Shown piece by piece: positions 11,978 through 23,841 of a DNA stretch of 64,000 bases. How positions within the stretch are numbered: the stretch's first letter is position 1; every line of letters begins with the position of its first letter. Below the pieces are notes generated by a model. That model had not been told where the DNA came from. It ran no database searches and saw nothing but the letters and a program-made list of their open reading frames with translations. The position numbers and the translations under genes were made by a program. Origin of the DNA: Panax quinquefolius (taxonomy: Eukaryota > Streptophyta > Magnoliopsida > Apiales > Araliaceae); NCBI GenBank assembly GCA_020205615.1, contig CM035171.1, forward strand, positions 3,195,267 through 3,259,266. Reading direction: 5' to 3'.

Positions 11978-13128
11978 CGTGACGCCCCCAAAATTAGGTA
12001 TACATCACCCATCTTGAGTCGCCACTTACATGGTACGTAATTTAAATACAACTTATTAACATAACTGTATGCATAATACTGACATAAACTATGAGTTTAA
12101 ATACAAATATCGCTCTACTAGATATTATACAAACTCAAACAAAAAGTCCTCATTACGATTATTATCACACTATTTTACGTAAATAGTGAGGACTACTAAT
12201 GCTATCTTCAGACCATCACTGCTTCCCAGACTCATCCCAAATTATATATTATCATTTCACGAAGAGAATGAAGGAAAGAAAAGGGTGAGCTCAACTAGCC
12301 CAAGAAGAAATATTATGACTAAGATAATGCGTAATAAATTATCAATAGTCTTCAATAATGTTAAACCGATAAAATACAATAGATAACCGGGTTTAATCTG
12401 CAATGGAATATCGCAATCCATTAAAAGAGTCAAGTAGAAAATAAAGTCTACTATCTTTTAGGTTTTAAAAGGTTTTTCATCATCATTATAGCGAGACTCG
12501 CCTTTAATAAATATTCCACATCATCGAATCACCCCGCACTACTACCAAGGATATTCTTTAAGATCACGACCACAATTATTCATGCACTCACGGGCCAAGA
12601 ATATTTGTGTATTCATTAATGGTCATGATCATGCCAACAATCGGCCCATCAATGCACTACTACCAATCGAGGATTTTTATCACATCATTTGTAACATTAC
12701 TACCATGATTACAATCAATAGTCTCTCGTCATAATCATACCAAGTCCATCTACGCACTACAGTGCCACATATGACTTTCAAAAAAATATAAACACGAGGA
12801 TGATGACAATGATATAAGAATTCAATAAAACAAGTTCAAGAATTATTTTATCCAGAATTATTAACGTCCAAATTGTCAACACGATCTTGTTTTGTAGAGT
12901 AAAATTCAAGAATGATCGTAAGAATATTTCCATGAAAAGATATCGGATGAAACGCAAATATCAAGGATATTCTACTAATTTCATGGAGTATAGAAGTCAA
13001 AGTTTTAACCAACCGGGTATAATAAAGAATGGAATAACAAAAGAAATCACCATGCATGCGATAGATCAAGATGCAGACAAAGTTATTCCAATGTAATAAT
13101 AAATAATCGGAACCGTGTCGTGAAATTC

Positions 13129-13390
13129 ACACCGGATGTGATGTTCCAATGTAATAATAAAGATGGAACTGCATCCTGTAAAACACACGATAGATATTCC
13201 AACGAGAATAATAAAGATTTTAACCAGTCCTGTAAAACACACGAGCATGTGATGTTCCAACAGAATAATAAAGATTTTAACCAGTCCTCCCGTAAAAAAA
13301 CACACGCATGTGATGTTCCAAAAGAATAATAATAAAGATTTTAACCAGTCCTGTAAAACACACGCATGTGATGTTCCAATGTAATAATAG
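13129..13390 (-). repeat. Minisatellite in LTR B, period about 60 bp
   Basis: Four to five imperfect units of the same repeat as in LTR A (TGTAAAACACACG, GATGTTCCAA, AATAATAAAGATTTTAACC). Unit number and junctions differ slightly from LTR A. Confidence 0.85.
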
Positions 13391-13632
13391 AAGAATGTCA
13401 CCAAGTATAGGGTAAACCACAGATACAAAGTTATTCCAATGTAAATAATAAGCAATGGAATAACAATGCTTCTCTTCATGAATAAGAAAGAATAACACCC
13501 CTTACTTTTGGTAGAGATTGAATATCGCAAAGCGGTGTAAGAACAAAAAATACTCTTCTTCTTTCTCTTATTCTTTCTATACTTTCTCTCTATATAGCTT
13601 GAATGAATTCGTGAAAATAATGAAGCCCTAGG

Positions 13633-13645
13633 CCTCTATTTATAG
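13633..13645 (-). promoter_or_regulatory. TATA box of LTR B
   Basis: CTATAAATAGAGG on the minus strand at the same relative position as in LTR A. It is the likely core promoter of body B. Confidence 0.75.
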
Positions 13646-14525
13646 AAGATTTCTAGCTTAAGCACCCGCCAGTGTGAAAAGGCAAGTGGCTCGAATGATC
13701 GACGACCGGGTTCGACGCTTTGTAATGTGAAAACGACAAGTGGTTCGGCCGCACCAGAATGTGAAATGACAAGTGGTTCGACGTCTGGTAAAGGTAATTA
13801 CTATCGACGGCGGTAAATACTATCGACGAAGGTAAATATTCTATTCACAAGGGTAATTACTATCGACGAAGGTAAATACTATATTCACAAGGGTAATTAC
13901 TATCGACGTAAGAGACTCTTAGATGATGACATACGAGCCCCCCCATAAAATAATCAAACTTACCACAAATCATAACACATATTTAATCTTTCAATAATTA
14001 TTAATCATTTATAACTTGTCGCCTCAATTATTGATTTAATACTATAACATATTATACGTATGATAATCGTGACAATAATCAATCAATAATATAAGAGATA
14101 TGATGCAAGAATTATCGTAGCAATAATCGAAGCATAACCGAGTTGACTTCTCACGTAAGATCAATAATCAATACCGCAGCTACTACGCAACCACGCCAGA
14201 CATCGTATTTCTTACCAACGGGTAGTTCAACAGCTTTTAATTCAGTAAAACCTCCGCCGTTATTTTTTTATAAAAATATTTTTGTCGCTTTCTCAATCCG
14301 ACAATAATGTTGTGGGGTCCACCAATGATTGAGCCATTGTATTTAATATTCCCTAACAAAAGAATATTCCCCACCAAACTAATAATATTTTATAACAACT
14401 TGCGTACTTTGTAAAATTTATAAATATTACCCACAACTATAACATTATATCAAATTTATTCCATAATATTCAAAAATAATATTTATAGAAAAATTCATCT
14501 TTATTTATAAAAGTCGGGTCTTACA

Positions 14526-14538
14526 ACCTCCCTTCTTA
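14526..14538 (-). other. Polypurine tract of body C
   Basis: TAAGAAGGGAGGT on the minus strand directly before LTR B, identical to the tract of body B. Confidence 0.85.
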
Positions 14539-16204
14539 TGAAATTTCTCCCTCGAAATTAGAATGCGATGACTGTATGTCAAGAGGTAAGGATACCTTGA
14601 TTTCATTTCGATTCTAACTCCCAAGTCATTTCCTCAACATCGTGGTTCCTCCATAAAACTTTGACTTGAGGTATAACCTTGGAGCGTAGAATATGTTCTT
14701 TCTTATCCAAAATTTGAAAAGGAACCTCTTCATACGCCAAATCTTCCGCTATTTCGTCCGGTTTCTAATTCAATAATATGGTTCGGGTCTTTCACATATT
14801 TACGTAACATAGATATGTGAAAAACGCATGAACACGAGACATATTTCAAGCGGAAAGCGAGTCTATAGGCCACGCCTCCTACTCGATCGAGGATTAAAAT
14901 GGACCGATGAATCGAGGATTAAGTTTTCCTCTCTTCCAAATCTTGTAACTCCTTTCCATGGAGCAACTCTTAACAATACATGATCTCCTATATCGAATTC
15001 CACGTCCTTTCGATGAAGATCAAGATAACTCTTTTGTCGATTTTGTGAGGTTTTTATACGTTGTTTGGATCATTTGAATCTTTTCCGTAGTCATACGCAT
15101 ACTAAACTCCGGCCCCAACAACGTTGCTTCACCCACCTCATCCCAAAGATACCGAGAATCGACACTTTCTTCCATACAATGCTTCGAATGGAGCCATGCC
15201 AATACTTGCTTGATAACTGTTGTTGTAGAAAACTCCACCAATGGTAAGAACTTGTCCCAACTCCTCAAAATCAAGGACACAGAGTCTTAATAGATCTTCA
15301 AGAGTTTGAATAGTCCTCTCCCGATCGTCTCGTCTGTCCGAGGATGATATGCCGAAGAGCTAAATCGTAAGTCTGCGCTCATAGCTTTTTGCAAACTAAC
15401 CCAAAATCGTGAAGTGAATCTTGGGTCTCGATCGTAAACTATGGATACCCAAGATACCATGCAGTCTTACAATCTCGCTTATGTATATACGAGCAAAGAC
15501 GTTCAAGTGTATAAGTTTCTCGACGGTAAGAAATGAGCGCACTTGGTCAATCTATCAACAATGACCCAAATCGCATCAACGCCTTGAGAAAACTTAGGAA
15601 GACCGTGAACGAAATCCATGGTAATGTGCTCCCACTTCCATTCTGGAATTTCAAGTGGTTGCAATGGACCTTTTGGTACTTGATGCTCCGCTTTAACTCG
15701 CTGACAAGTTAGACACCTTGAGATAAACAAAGTCTATCTCTCTCTTCATATTGCTTCCACCAAAATGTATATGCCGAATATCATGATACATTTTGGTACT
15801 CCCGTGATGGATTGCAAATGGTGTGTTGTGCGCCCCATCATGATATTATACTTTAAATCGTGGTCGTTAGAAACACAAAGTCCGAGTTGACTCAAGTATT
15901 CCTTCTTCATCGATTCTTGCTTCCTAGATAAAGATCTTCTTGACTTTCTTCCTCATACGCGATCGCCTCCAGTGTCGTGGAGCTGAGCGCCTTTAACTTT
16001 ATCAATTAAAGTCTGTTCTACTCAGATACTCATTGTCATCACATGCGTCCCCTGAGTCTTTAATTCTATCTCCATCCTTTGCAAGTCACACAAAATGGGC
16101 CTTTGCATACGACAATATCGCACTTGACTTGCATATGATTTCCTACTCAATGCGCCGGTACCACGTTTGCTTTTCCAGATGGTATTGGATGGTATGATCA
16201 TAAT
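14526..16204 (-). mobile_element. Ty3/gypsy internal region, body C, truncated inside RNase H
   Basis: Only the 3' part of the internal region is left: the integrase tail, the core ([12 protein letters not shown] region near 15400-15440), the HHCC region (15503-15730 carries [20 protein letters not shown]) and the start of the RNase H/integrase spacer. Homology to bodies A and B stops within the word GGATGGTATGATCATAATCT at about 16204. Everything upstream (RT, protease, gag, 5' LTR) is missing and replaced by another family's LTR. Frames are broken as in the other bodies. Confidence 0.9.
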
Positions 16205-16226
16205 CTTATGATCATACCATCCAATA
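16183..16226. repeat. Perfect palindrome at the body C / LTR D junction
   Basis: Arms of 21 bp (16183-16203 and 16206-16226) are perfectly complementary around a 2-bp centre. The left arm belongs to body C RNase H sequence, and the right arm is its inverted copy, which runs straight into LTR D. Such fold-back filler is typical of repair by template switching; that is inference. Confidence 0.9.
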
Positions 16227-16439
16227 TACAACAAATTATCGTTAGTCTTCAACAGGGAAAAATATAATAAATACAATAGACAACAAATTTTAAATCAATA
16301 TTCGCAAATGAAATAATAATTCATTAGAAGAGTTAAGTAGAAATGCAAACTACTATCTTCTACGTGTATGAATTTAAAAGTTCATCGCTCATCTTTTATC
16401 CCCGTAACATCAATCAATATACATCCGAATCAAATATTC

Positions 16440-16620
16440 ATCTTTGCACTACAGCCAAAGATATTCATCACCGGGTCATGTTCATTTAAACACTTGTTCA
16501 TCTTTGCAGACTACGGCCAAAGATATTCTTCAGAAATCATTCATCTTTTGCACTACGTGCCAAAGATATTCTTAAGAAATCATTCATCTTTGCACTACAA
16601 AGCCAAAGATATTCCATAAT
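16440..16620 (-). repeat. Stem-loop repeats in LTR D
   Basis: Several units of ATCTTTG, a loop of about 10-11 nt with GCCCGTAGTG-like sequence, and CAAAGAT. One unit has arms at 16500-16506 and 16518-16524. They are the minus-strand counterpart of the arrays at 22951-23077 and 49710-49889. Confidence 0.75.
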
Positions 16621-16879
16621 ATCATCATTTAAGACCGAGGATGATGAAAATATTTTTTTTAAAGAAACAAATCCAAGGAAACAAAATGATAAGGATTAAG
16701 GATTAAGGATTCGTATTTGGTTTTATCCACATCCAAAAATACCTAAAAAATAATCATAGTGGTGTAAAATTCAATAATGATCAAAACATGGATACAATCG
16801 AGTTAGTATCCGTATAGATGTTTTTCGACGAAAAGAAGAAATTTTATTTTTGGTGAATAGTGTCAGATATCGTGAATAA

Positions 16880-17025
16880 AGGTCAGATATCGTGAATAAG
16901 AACTCTCACACCAAAAGATAGAAATTCCACAAAAACATCTTCACGCTTACGTGAATAATACTCGTGAATAAGAACTCGTGAATAAGAACTCATGAATAAG
17001 AACTCGTGAATAGTAACCCCACATG
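16880..17025 (-). repeat. Short TTCACGAG-type repeats in LTR D
   Basis: Repeated words of the form TATTCACGAGTT on the minus strand, about 12-16 bp apart, downstream of the TATA box. Matching arrays stand at 22545-22610 and 49225-49350. Confidence 0.7.
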
Positions 17026-17290
17026 AAAAAGTTCTAAATTTGATAAAACTTTCAGATCAACATTTCAAAGATAATGATATTGAAGAAATAATATCATTAC
17101 GAAAAAAAAATAATATCCCTTACCTCGAAAAGATCAAGATTTACGCTAGAATAACGGGTATAGTCTTTGAAGGGAACTTGCAACCGCCTAGCAATACTCA
17201 AAGTATACTCAAAATACTCACAAGAATACGCCGATAATATAGAGAGAAAACTTCAGCTTACGGTGTGATTTTCAATTCTAACCCAAGACC

Positions 17291-17300
17291 CTATTTATAG
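17291..17300 (-). promoter_or_regulatory. TATA box of LTR D
   Basis: CTATAAATAG on the minus strand, in the position held by the TATA box in the related LTRs. Confidence 0.65.
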
Positions 17301-19986
17301 GAAAACGCTAGAACACCAAAAAGCGTAAAATTTAATATATTAATAATATTATTTTTCCACATCTTCCTACGCACACCATCAGCTGAAATCAACCACTAAC
17401 ACATGTCCCATAAGTGACAAAAACGTTTTTCATGCAAAACTTACTTAAAACTCCAAAAAATGATAATCAATTAATCCGGAACTTCAATAATTCATAATAA
17501 ATAGCCCTTTCATCAGAAAATTCGAATCTCGCGAGTTTTTATAGGAATTTCAATTCTCTACAACTTTGCAGAAGAAAGTTTTTCCAAATTCCAAATAGAA
17601 ATTGACCGAAATCCACAAACGGACGATTTTACAGGCTATAATCAAATTTCAGTCAATAAATGGGGTCCACCGACATGTTTAACATGTTTTAAACATTTAT
17701 TGCAACAAAAATACTCTTCCTCCTCAGATACTCATATATCCCACATTCGTTGTAAAATATCACCATTAATATATTATTAAAATAATATATTTAAATGAAT
17801 TATTTTATCGTAAAAAGATAAAATATTAATTTTCAACAATTGTCATTTTAAAAATTTTCCATCTATATCCACATAAAATCAATATTTTCCTCATCATATA
17901 AATCAATAATTAATTATTCACAAATAATATTACGTAATCACAATATCGACAACCGTGCGCTTCCTGAGTGAGAGGGGCTTTCCAATAAGAATTTCTTCTT
18001 CTTGGCGCATGATTAGGTGACCAAACCTCTCCTTAGACAGAACTTTCTAGACATTGCCAATAATGTTATCTAATAATATTATTCGGATAATATGAATTAT
18101 TGCTTCGATAATGAAAAATACCGTGTAATGACAATTATCAAACAATGTTAATATAAAATATCAACGCAAAGAATTATTAACTCAATAAAATATCTTTGAG
18201 AATTAATCGTAACCATTATTGAGTAGTGCCTTCAATAATTGGTGCAATCAATTGAACAACGCCAGCAGCGATCCATTCGTATTTTTAACTTGGCAACCGT
18301 ATTCAATAGTATTAATCGGTCAAGCTTCTGTATTTCACATTCAACAACTAATATTTGTCGTTTTATTTAATCTGTCAATTATTTAAAATGGGGCCCTTAT
18401 ATTTTAAATAATAATAAATTTTTTATTTAAAATTTTGGTCTTACACATAAGACCTCAAATTTTTTAAATAAAAAGGAATTTCTTTATTTATTATTTTGAA
18501 ATAAGTAAGGGTCGATTCGATTAACGTGGATAGCTATCATTAAATACGCAAATATTTCAAAATAAAATAATAAATAAAATATTCATTTTTAAAAATCGAG
18601 GAATATTCGTTTGGTCGTGAATATTCATCGCTTGTGAATATTCGCTTCGTCGTGAATATTCAGATCGTCGGGAATATTCGATTTACCACAAATGCCATAA
18701 GCCATTGGGGCCCCATAACTAAAGCCGATTGACGAGGAAAACGACAAATATAAGTCAAGGTTAAAAATAACTACAGTAGTTGTTACCAAGTAAGACTGAC
18801 GCTGAATAATCTATGGTTAAAATACGTGAATACGCGTCGTCGCACAAAGAAGACACCCAGATCGCATAAAGATTGTTGAATTATCGATCCTTACGTAAGA
18901 TGGCACTACTCAATAATTTTCACAAGAATTACTGCTCAATAGTTTATTTTATTGATTCAATAATTGCTTTGCGTATTTTATATTATTTTGTTGTTCAATA
19001 ATTGTCACACGCATTATTATCTCCATTATCGCATCAATAATTCATATTATTTGAATAATATTATTAGATAACATTATTGGCAATGTCTAGAAAGTTCACA
19101 AGGAGAGGTTTAATCCTAATTTGTAAGACCCAAACTTTTATAAATAAAGATGAATTTTCTATAAATATTATTTTTGAATATTATGGAATAAATTTGATAT
19201 AATGTTATAGTTGTGGGTAATATTTATAAATTTTACAAAGTATGCAAGTTGTTATAAAATATTCGTTTGGGTAGGGAATATTCTTTTTTGTTTAGGAATA
19301 TTCGTATAATGGCTCAATCATTGGTGGACCCCACAACATTATTGTTTTGATTGAGAAACGACAAAAATATTTTTATAAAAATAACTACGGAGGTTTTACC
19401 GTTAAAACTGCTTGAACTACCCGGTGGTAAAAGTACAAAGAATACGCTGTGGTCATTAAGAAGTACACTCAGATTGATTATTGATGCTTACGTGAGAAGT
19501 CACTCGGTTATGCTTCAATTATTACTACGATAATTCTTGCATCATATCTCTTATATTATTGATTCAATTATTGTCACAAAGATCATCTCAGATAATATGT
19601 TATAGATTAAATCAATAATTGAGACGACAAGTTATAAATGATTAATAATTATTGAAAGATTAAATATGTGTTATGATTTGTGGTAAGTTTGATTATTTTA
19701 TGGGGGCTCATATGTCATCATCTAAGAGTCTCTTCATCGATAGTAATTACCCTTGTGAATAGTATTTACCTTTGTCAATAGTAATTACCCTTGTGAATAG
19801 TATTTACCTTCGTCAATAGTATTTACCTTCGTCGAATAGTAATTACCTTTACCAGACGTCCGAACCACTTGTCATTTCACATTACAAAGTCCGAACCACT
19901 TGTCGCTTCACATTACAAAGGCCAAACCAAATAAGTTGTCAAGCACTCGCTTTTTCACACTTTGGCGGTGCTAAGCTAGAAATCTT

Positions 19987-19999
19987 CTATAAATAAAGG
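19987..19999 (+). promoter_or_regulatory. TATA box of solo LTR F
   Basis: CTATAAATAAAGG at the position matching LTRs A and B. With no internal region behind it, transcription from here would read toward the FRS relic. Confidence 0.65.
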
Positions 20000-20194
20000 C
20001 CTAGGGCTTCATTATTTTTCACTTAATTCATTCAAGCTATAGAGAGAGAGAAAGTATAGAAAGAATAAGAGAGAAGAAGAAGAGTATTTTGTTACTACAC
20101 CGCCGCAGTATTCAATCTCCTACCAAAAGTAAGGGGTGTTATTCTTTCTTATTCATGAAGAGAACTGTTGTTATTCCATCGCTTATTATTCTGG

Positions 20195-20580
20195 CTTGGA
20201 ATAACTCAGATATCTGGCTTACCCTATACTTGGTGACATTCTTCTATTATTCTCATTGGAACATCCTCATGCATGTGTTTTACACCGGACACGGTTCCGC
20301 CTTTTTATTATTATTCTGGCTGGAACATCCTCGTTGCATGTTTTACACCTACTTCGGGTTCCGCTCTTTATTATTCTGCTGGAACATCCTCATGCACAAT
20401 GTTTTTACACCGACCGGTTCCGCTCTTTATTATTCTCATTGGAATATCCTATCTCGTGTGTTTTACACCGGATCCGGTTCCATCTTTATTATTCTGTTGG
20501 AACATCCTCGCTTGGTGTGAATTTCACCCGACCGGTTCCGTTATTTATTATTCTCGCTGGAATAACTCATCTGCATGCGA
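20195..20580 (+). repeat. Minisatellite in solo LTR F, period about 60 bp
   Basis: Six or so imperfect units containing GGAACATCCTC, TGTTTTACACCG and GGTTCCG..TTTATTATTCT, the reverse complement of the LTR A and B minisatellites. The hydrophobic open frames here are repeat artefacts. Confidence 0.85.
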
Positions 20581-22250
20581 TCTATCGCATTTACGGTGAT
20601 TTTTTTTTGTTATTCCATTCTTTATTATACCCAAATTGGTTAAAACTTTGACTTCTATACTCCATGAAATTAGTAGAATATCCTCGATATTTGCGTTTCA
20701 TCCAAAGATCTTTTCATGGAAATATTCTTCCGATCATTCTTGAATTTTACTCTACAAAACAAAGATCATGTTGACAATTTGGACGTTAATAATTCTTGGA
20801 TAAAATAATTCTTGAACTTGTTTTATCAATTCTTATATCATTGTCATCATCCTCATGTTTATATTTTTTTGAAAGTCATCTGTGGCTTCAGTAGTGCATA
20901 GATGGACTTGGTATGATTATGACCAGAGACTATTCGGTGTAATCACGACCGTAATGTTACAAATGATGTGATAAAAATCCTCAATTAGTCAGTAGTGCAT
21001 TGATGGACAATTGTTGGCATGATCACGACCATTAATGAATACACAAATATTCTCGGCCCGTGAGTATGAATAATTGTGGTCGTGATACTTAAAGAATATC
21101 CTCGTCAGAGTGCGTAGGGTGATTCGATGATGTGGAATATTTATTAAAGTTTCTAGTCTCAAATTTATAACAAAGATGAAAAACCTTTAAAACCTAAAAG
21201 ATAGTAGACTTTTATTTTCTACTTGACTCTTTCAATGGATTGCATATTCACCGCAGCTTAAACCGTCATTTCATTGTATTTTATCGGTTTAACATTATCA
21301 AGACTATTGATAATTTATTCTCGCATTATCTTAGTCATAATATTTCTTCTCGGGCTAGTTGAGCTCACCCTTTCTTTCACCGTTTCTCTTGAAAATGATA
21401 ATATAGTTGGGACGAAGCCTCGGAAACGAGTGATGGTCCCGAAGATAGCATTAGTAGTCCTCACTATTCTCAGTAAAATAGTGTGATAATAATCTGTGTA
21501 ATGAGGACTTTTTGTTTGAGTTTGTATAATATCTAGTAGATTTATATTTGTATTTAAACTCACGCTTTATGTCGTATTGTACACACGGCGCTTATGTTAA
21601 TAAGTTGTATTTAAATTCTGCACTACCATGTAAGTGGCGACTCAAGATGGGTGATGTATACCTAATTTTGGGGCGTCACATAATCAAGGCTACCAAGAAG
21701 AGAGAAATCCTTATCTGAAAGCCCCTCTTTCCTGGGCAGCTACCGTTGTCATAATTGTGATTACGTAATATTATTTGTGAATAATTAATTATTGATTTAT
21801 ATGATAAGAAAATATTTATAAATGATGGATTTATTTATGTGGTTATTAATGAAGGAATTAATGTTGAGGTGTTTTATCAAGATTTTATCTGATTGAGGTG
21901 TTAAAAATCAAATCGGGGGTTTTGATATATATTGCTTGGGTTATAATTTTTAATCCGACCGTTGGATTGTGGTAATTTTTGGGTATGTTATACATACATA
22001 AGTTGAGTATATGTCCACAAATTTTGAACCGTTAAAAATGCACGAATGATTTGTTATAAATTTTAAGAGGTGTTTGATTCGGAAAGTAGGGTTATAATTA
22101 ATTTTGGTGGAAAATTCTAGAATTGAGTGGGCCCCACTTGTGGTTGGTGAAGAAATGTGCTGAATTTTATTTCAAATGTGGTGGGTGGCAATAATAGTAG
22201 GTAAAGCCATCAAAAGCAGTCAAGTCTGCCTTCGGCCGGCTAACATTTTC

Positions 22251-22263
22251 CTATAAATAGAGG
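22251..22263 (+). promoter_or_regulatory. TATA box of LTR E
   Basis: CTATAAATAGAGG followed about 25-30 bp on by AATCACACC, the same arrangement as in the 38686 and 47971 LTRs, suggesting a shared start site. Confidence 0.7.
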
Positions 22264-22544
22264 GCTAAGTTAGAATTGAAAATCACACCGTAAACAAAGT
22301 TTTCTCTTTTCTCTCTCTATATATCGAAATGATTTTGTGAGTATTTAGATACTTTGAGAGTTGCTTTCAAAGACAAGTTTCATTCAAAGATCACTTCCGA
22401 TCTTTCCTTCCGAGGTAATCGATTCTTTGAGGTAAGGGATATTATTTTTTTTTTCAGAATGATATTATTTCTTCAATATCATTATCTTTGAAATGTTGAT
22501 CCGAAGTTTTTATCAAATTTGGAACTTTTTCATGCTCTGGGTTA

Positions 22545-22610
22545 CTATTCATGAGTTACTATTCATGAGTTACTATTCACGAGTTACTATTCACGAGTCT
22601 TATTCATGAA
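22545..22610 (+). repeat. TTACTATTCACGAG repeats in LTR E
   Basis: Four to five units of 16 bp or so, GAGTTACTATTCAC/TG, in the transcribed part of the LTR, followed further on by isolated ACTATTCACG words. Confidence 0.8.
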
Positions 22611-22950
22611 AGCGTGAAAATGTTTTTTTGTGGAATTTCTATCTTTTGGTGTCTGGAGTTACTATTCACGATACTCTGGCACTATTCACGATACTCTGGA
22701 CTATTCATCGAAAAATAAAATTTCTTCTTTTCGTCCAAAATATCTATTTTTGGATACTAGCTTTGATTGTATCCATGTTTTGATCATTCTTGAATTTTAC
22801 ACCACTATGATTATTTTTGAGGTATTGTTGGACATGGATAAAACAAAGTACGAATCCTTAATCCTTAATCCTTGTCATTTTGTTTCAATCGGATTCGCTC
22901 TTTAAAAATATTTTTCATCATCCTCGCCTTAAATGATGATATTATTGAAT

Positions 22951-23130
22951 ATCTTTGGCTCAGAAGTCAAAGATGAATGATTTCTCGAAGAATATCTTTG
23001 GCCCGTAGTGCAAAGATGAAGCGTGTTTAAATGAACATAACCGATCGATGAATATCTTTGGCCTTTAGTGCAAAGATGAACAGTGTTGAGATGAATACGA
23101 CCGATTGATGAATATCTTTGGCCTCAGTAG
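22951..23130 (+). repeat. Stem-loop repeats in LTR E
   Basis: Three intact units with arms ATCTTTG/CAAAGAT at 22951-22957/22968-22974, 22994-23000/23011-23017 and 23054-23060/23071-23077. A fourth at 23114 has lost its right arm. Confidence 0.8.
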
Positions 23131-23841
23131 TGTGCAGATGAATATTTGATTTGAGATGAATATTGATTGATGTTACAGGGATAAAATATTGATGATGGAC
23201 CGTTAAATTCATAGATTATAGTAGATTTCATTCTCTACGTAACTCTTCTATGAATTATTATTTCCGCCGCGAATATTGATCCAAACTTGTTGTCTATTGT
23301 ATTCTATCGATTTTTCCTCGTCAAGACTAACGATAATTTGTTGTATATTATCTTAGTCATAATATTCTTTACTTGCTAGTTGAGCTCACCCTTTTCCTTG
23401 TTGTTCCATTTTTCTTCTCGTGAGGCGAGAATGTAGCGAGTACTAGTGGGGTATGGAATGAAGGTTCTAGAGAGAGTTATTTAGTAGTCCTCACCATTTT
23501 TGTAAAATAATGTATCAATAATTATGATGGGGATTTATTTATATGTGGATATTGTTATAGAAGACAATATTATATTTAAACTCACAAAGATATATCACGT
23601 ATATCACACGACATTTGTATTATTGAAGTTGTAGTTTGTTTCTTGTACCATGTATTTGGCGACTCAGAATGGGTGTTGTGTATACCTATTTTGGGGGCGT
23701 CACATCTTACATTTAATATATCAAAGCTACAACTAAATCAAGTCAAAAATCTTTGTAGCTAGCATTGGAAGTGGCTTCACCTATTGACCCAGAATTCCAA
23801 ATCGCGCCAAGATTTAGAAGTTCATCTCCCCATATGGATTC

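Larger units (their letters stand above)
11978..14525 (-). repeat. LTR B (family 1), shared by bodies B and C
   Basis: A 2,548-bp LTR, collinear with LTR A and with the same terminal words (TGTAAGACCC at 14525 downward, and a GGGGGCGTCACG-like end at 11978). It is the 5' LTR of body B and the 3' LTR of body C. Confidence 0.92.
16227..18445 (-). repeat. LTR D (second subfamily), 3' end truncated
   Basis: A minus-strand LTR starting TGTAAGACC at 18445. It carries its own TATA box, TTCACGAG-type repeats and ATCTTTG stem-loops, which family 1 arranges differently. Its last few hundred bases up to the PBS are missing: homology to the LTR at 22600-23350 ends at the palindrome. It is not the partner LTR of body C. 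No internal region of its own remains next to it. Confidence 0.82.
19122..21680 (+). repeat. Solo LTR F (family 1) nested in LTR E
   Basis: A complete 2,559-bp LTR, TGTAAGACCC to GGGGCGTCACA, the same family as LTRs A and B but in opposite orientation. It is flanked by TAATT on the left and TAATC on the right, a 4-of-5 target duplication, and the surrounding LTR E sequence resumes at once. It arose by LTR-LTR recombination after insertion, the usual origin of solo LTRs. Confidence 0.9.
18446..23704 (+). repeat. LTR E, plus strand, interrupted by solo LTR F
   Basis: About 2.7 kb of LTR in two parts (18446-19121 and 21681-23704) around a younger solo LTR. It begins CATAAGACC, a decayed TGTAAGACC, exactly where LTR D ends, and finishes GGGGGCGTCACA. 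No PBS or gag follows: next is the FRS gene relic. It is thus a solo LTR or the remainder of a deleted element lying just downstream of that gene. Its U3 differs from LTR D, while the region from about 19060 on is shared. Confidence 0.85.
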
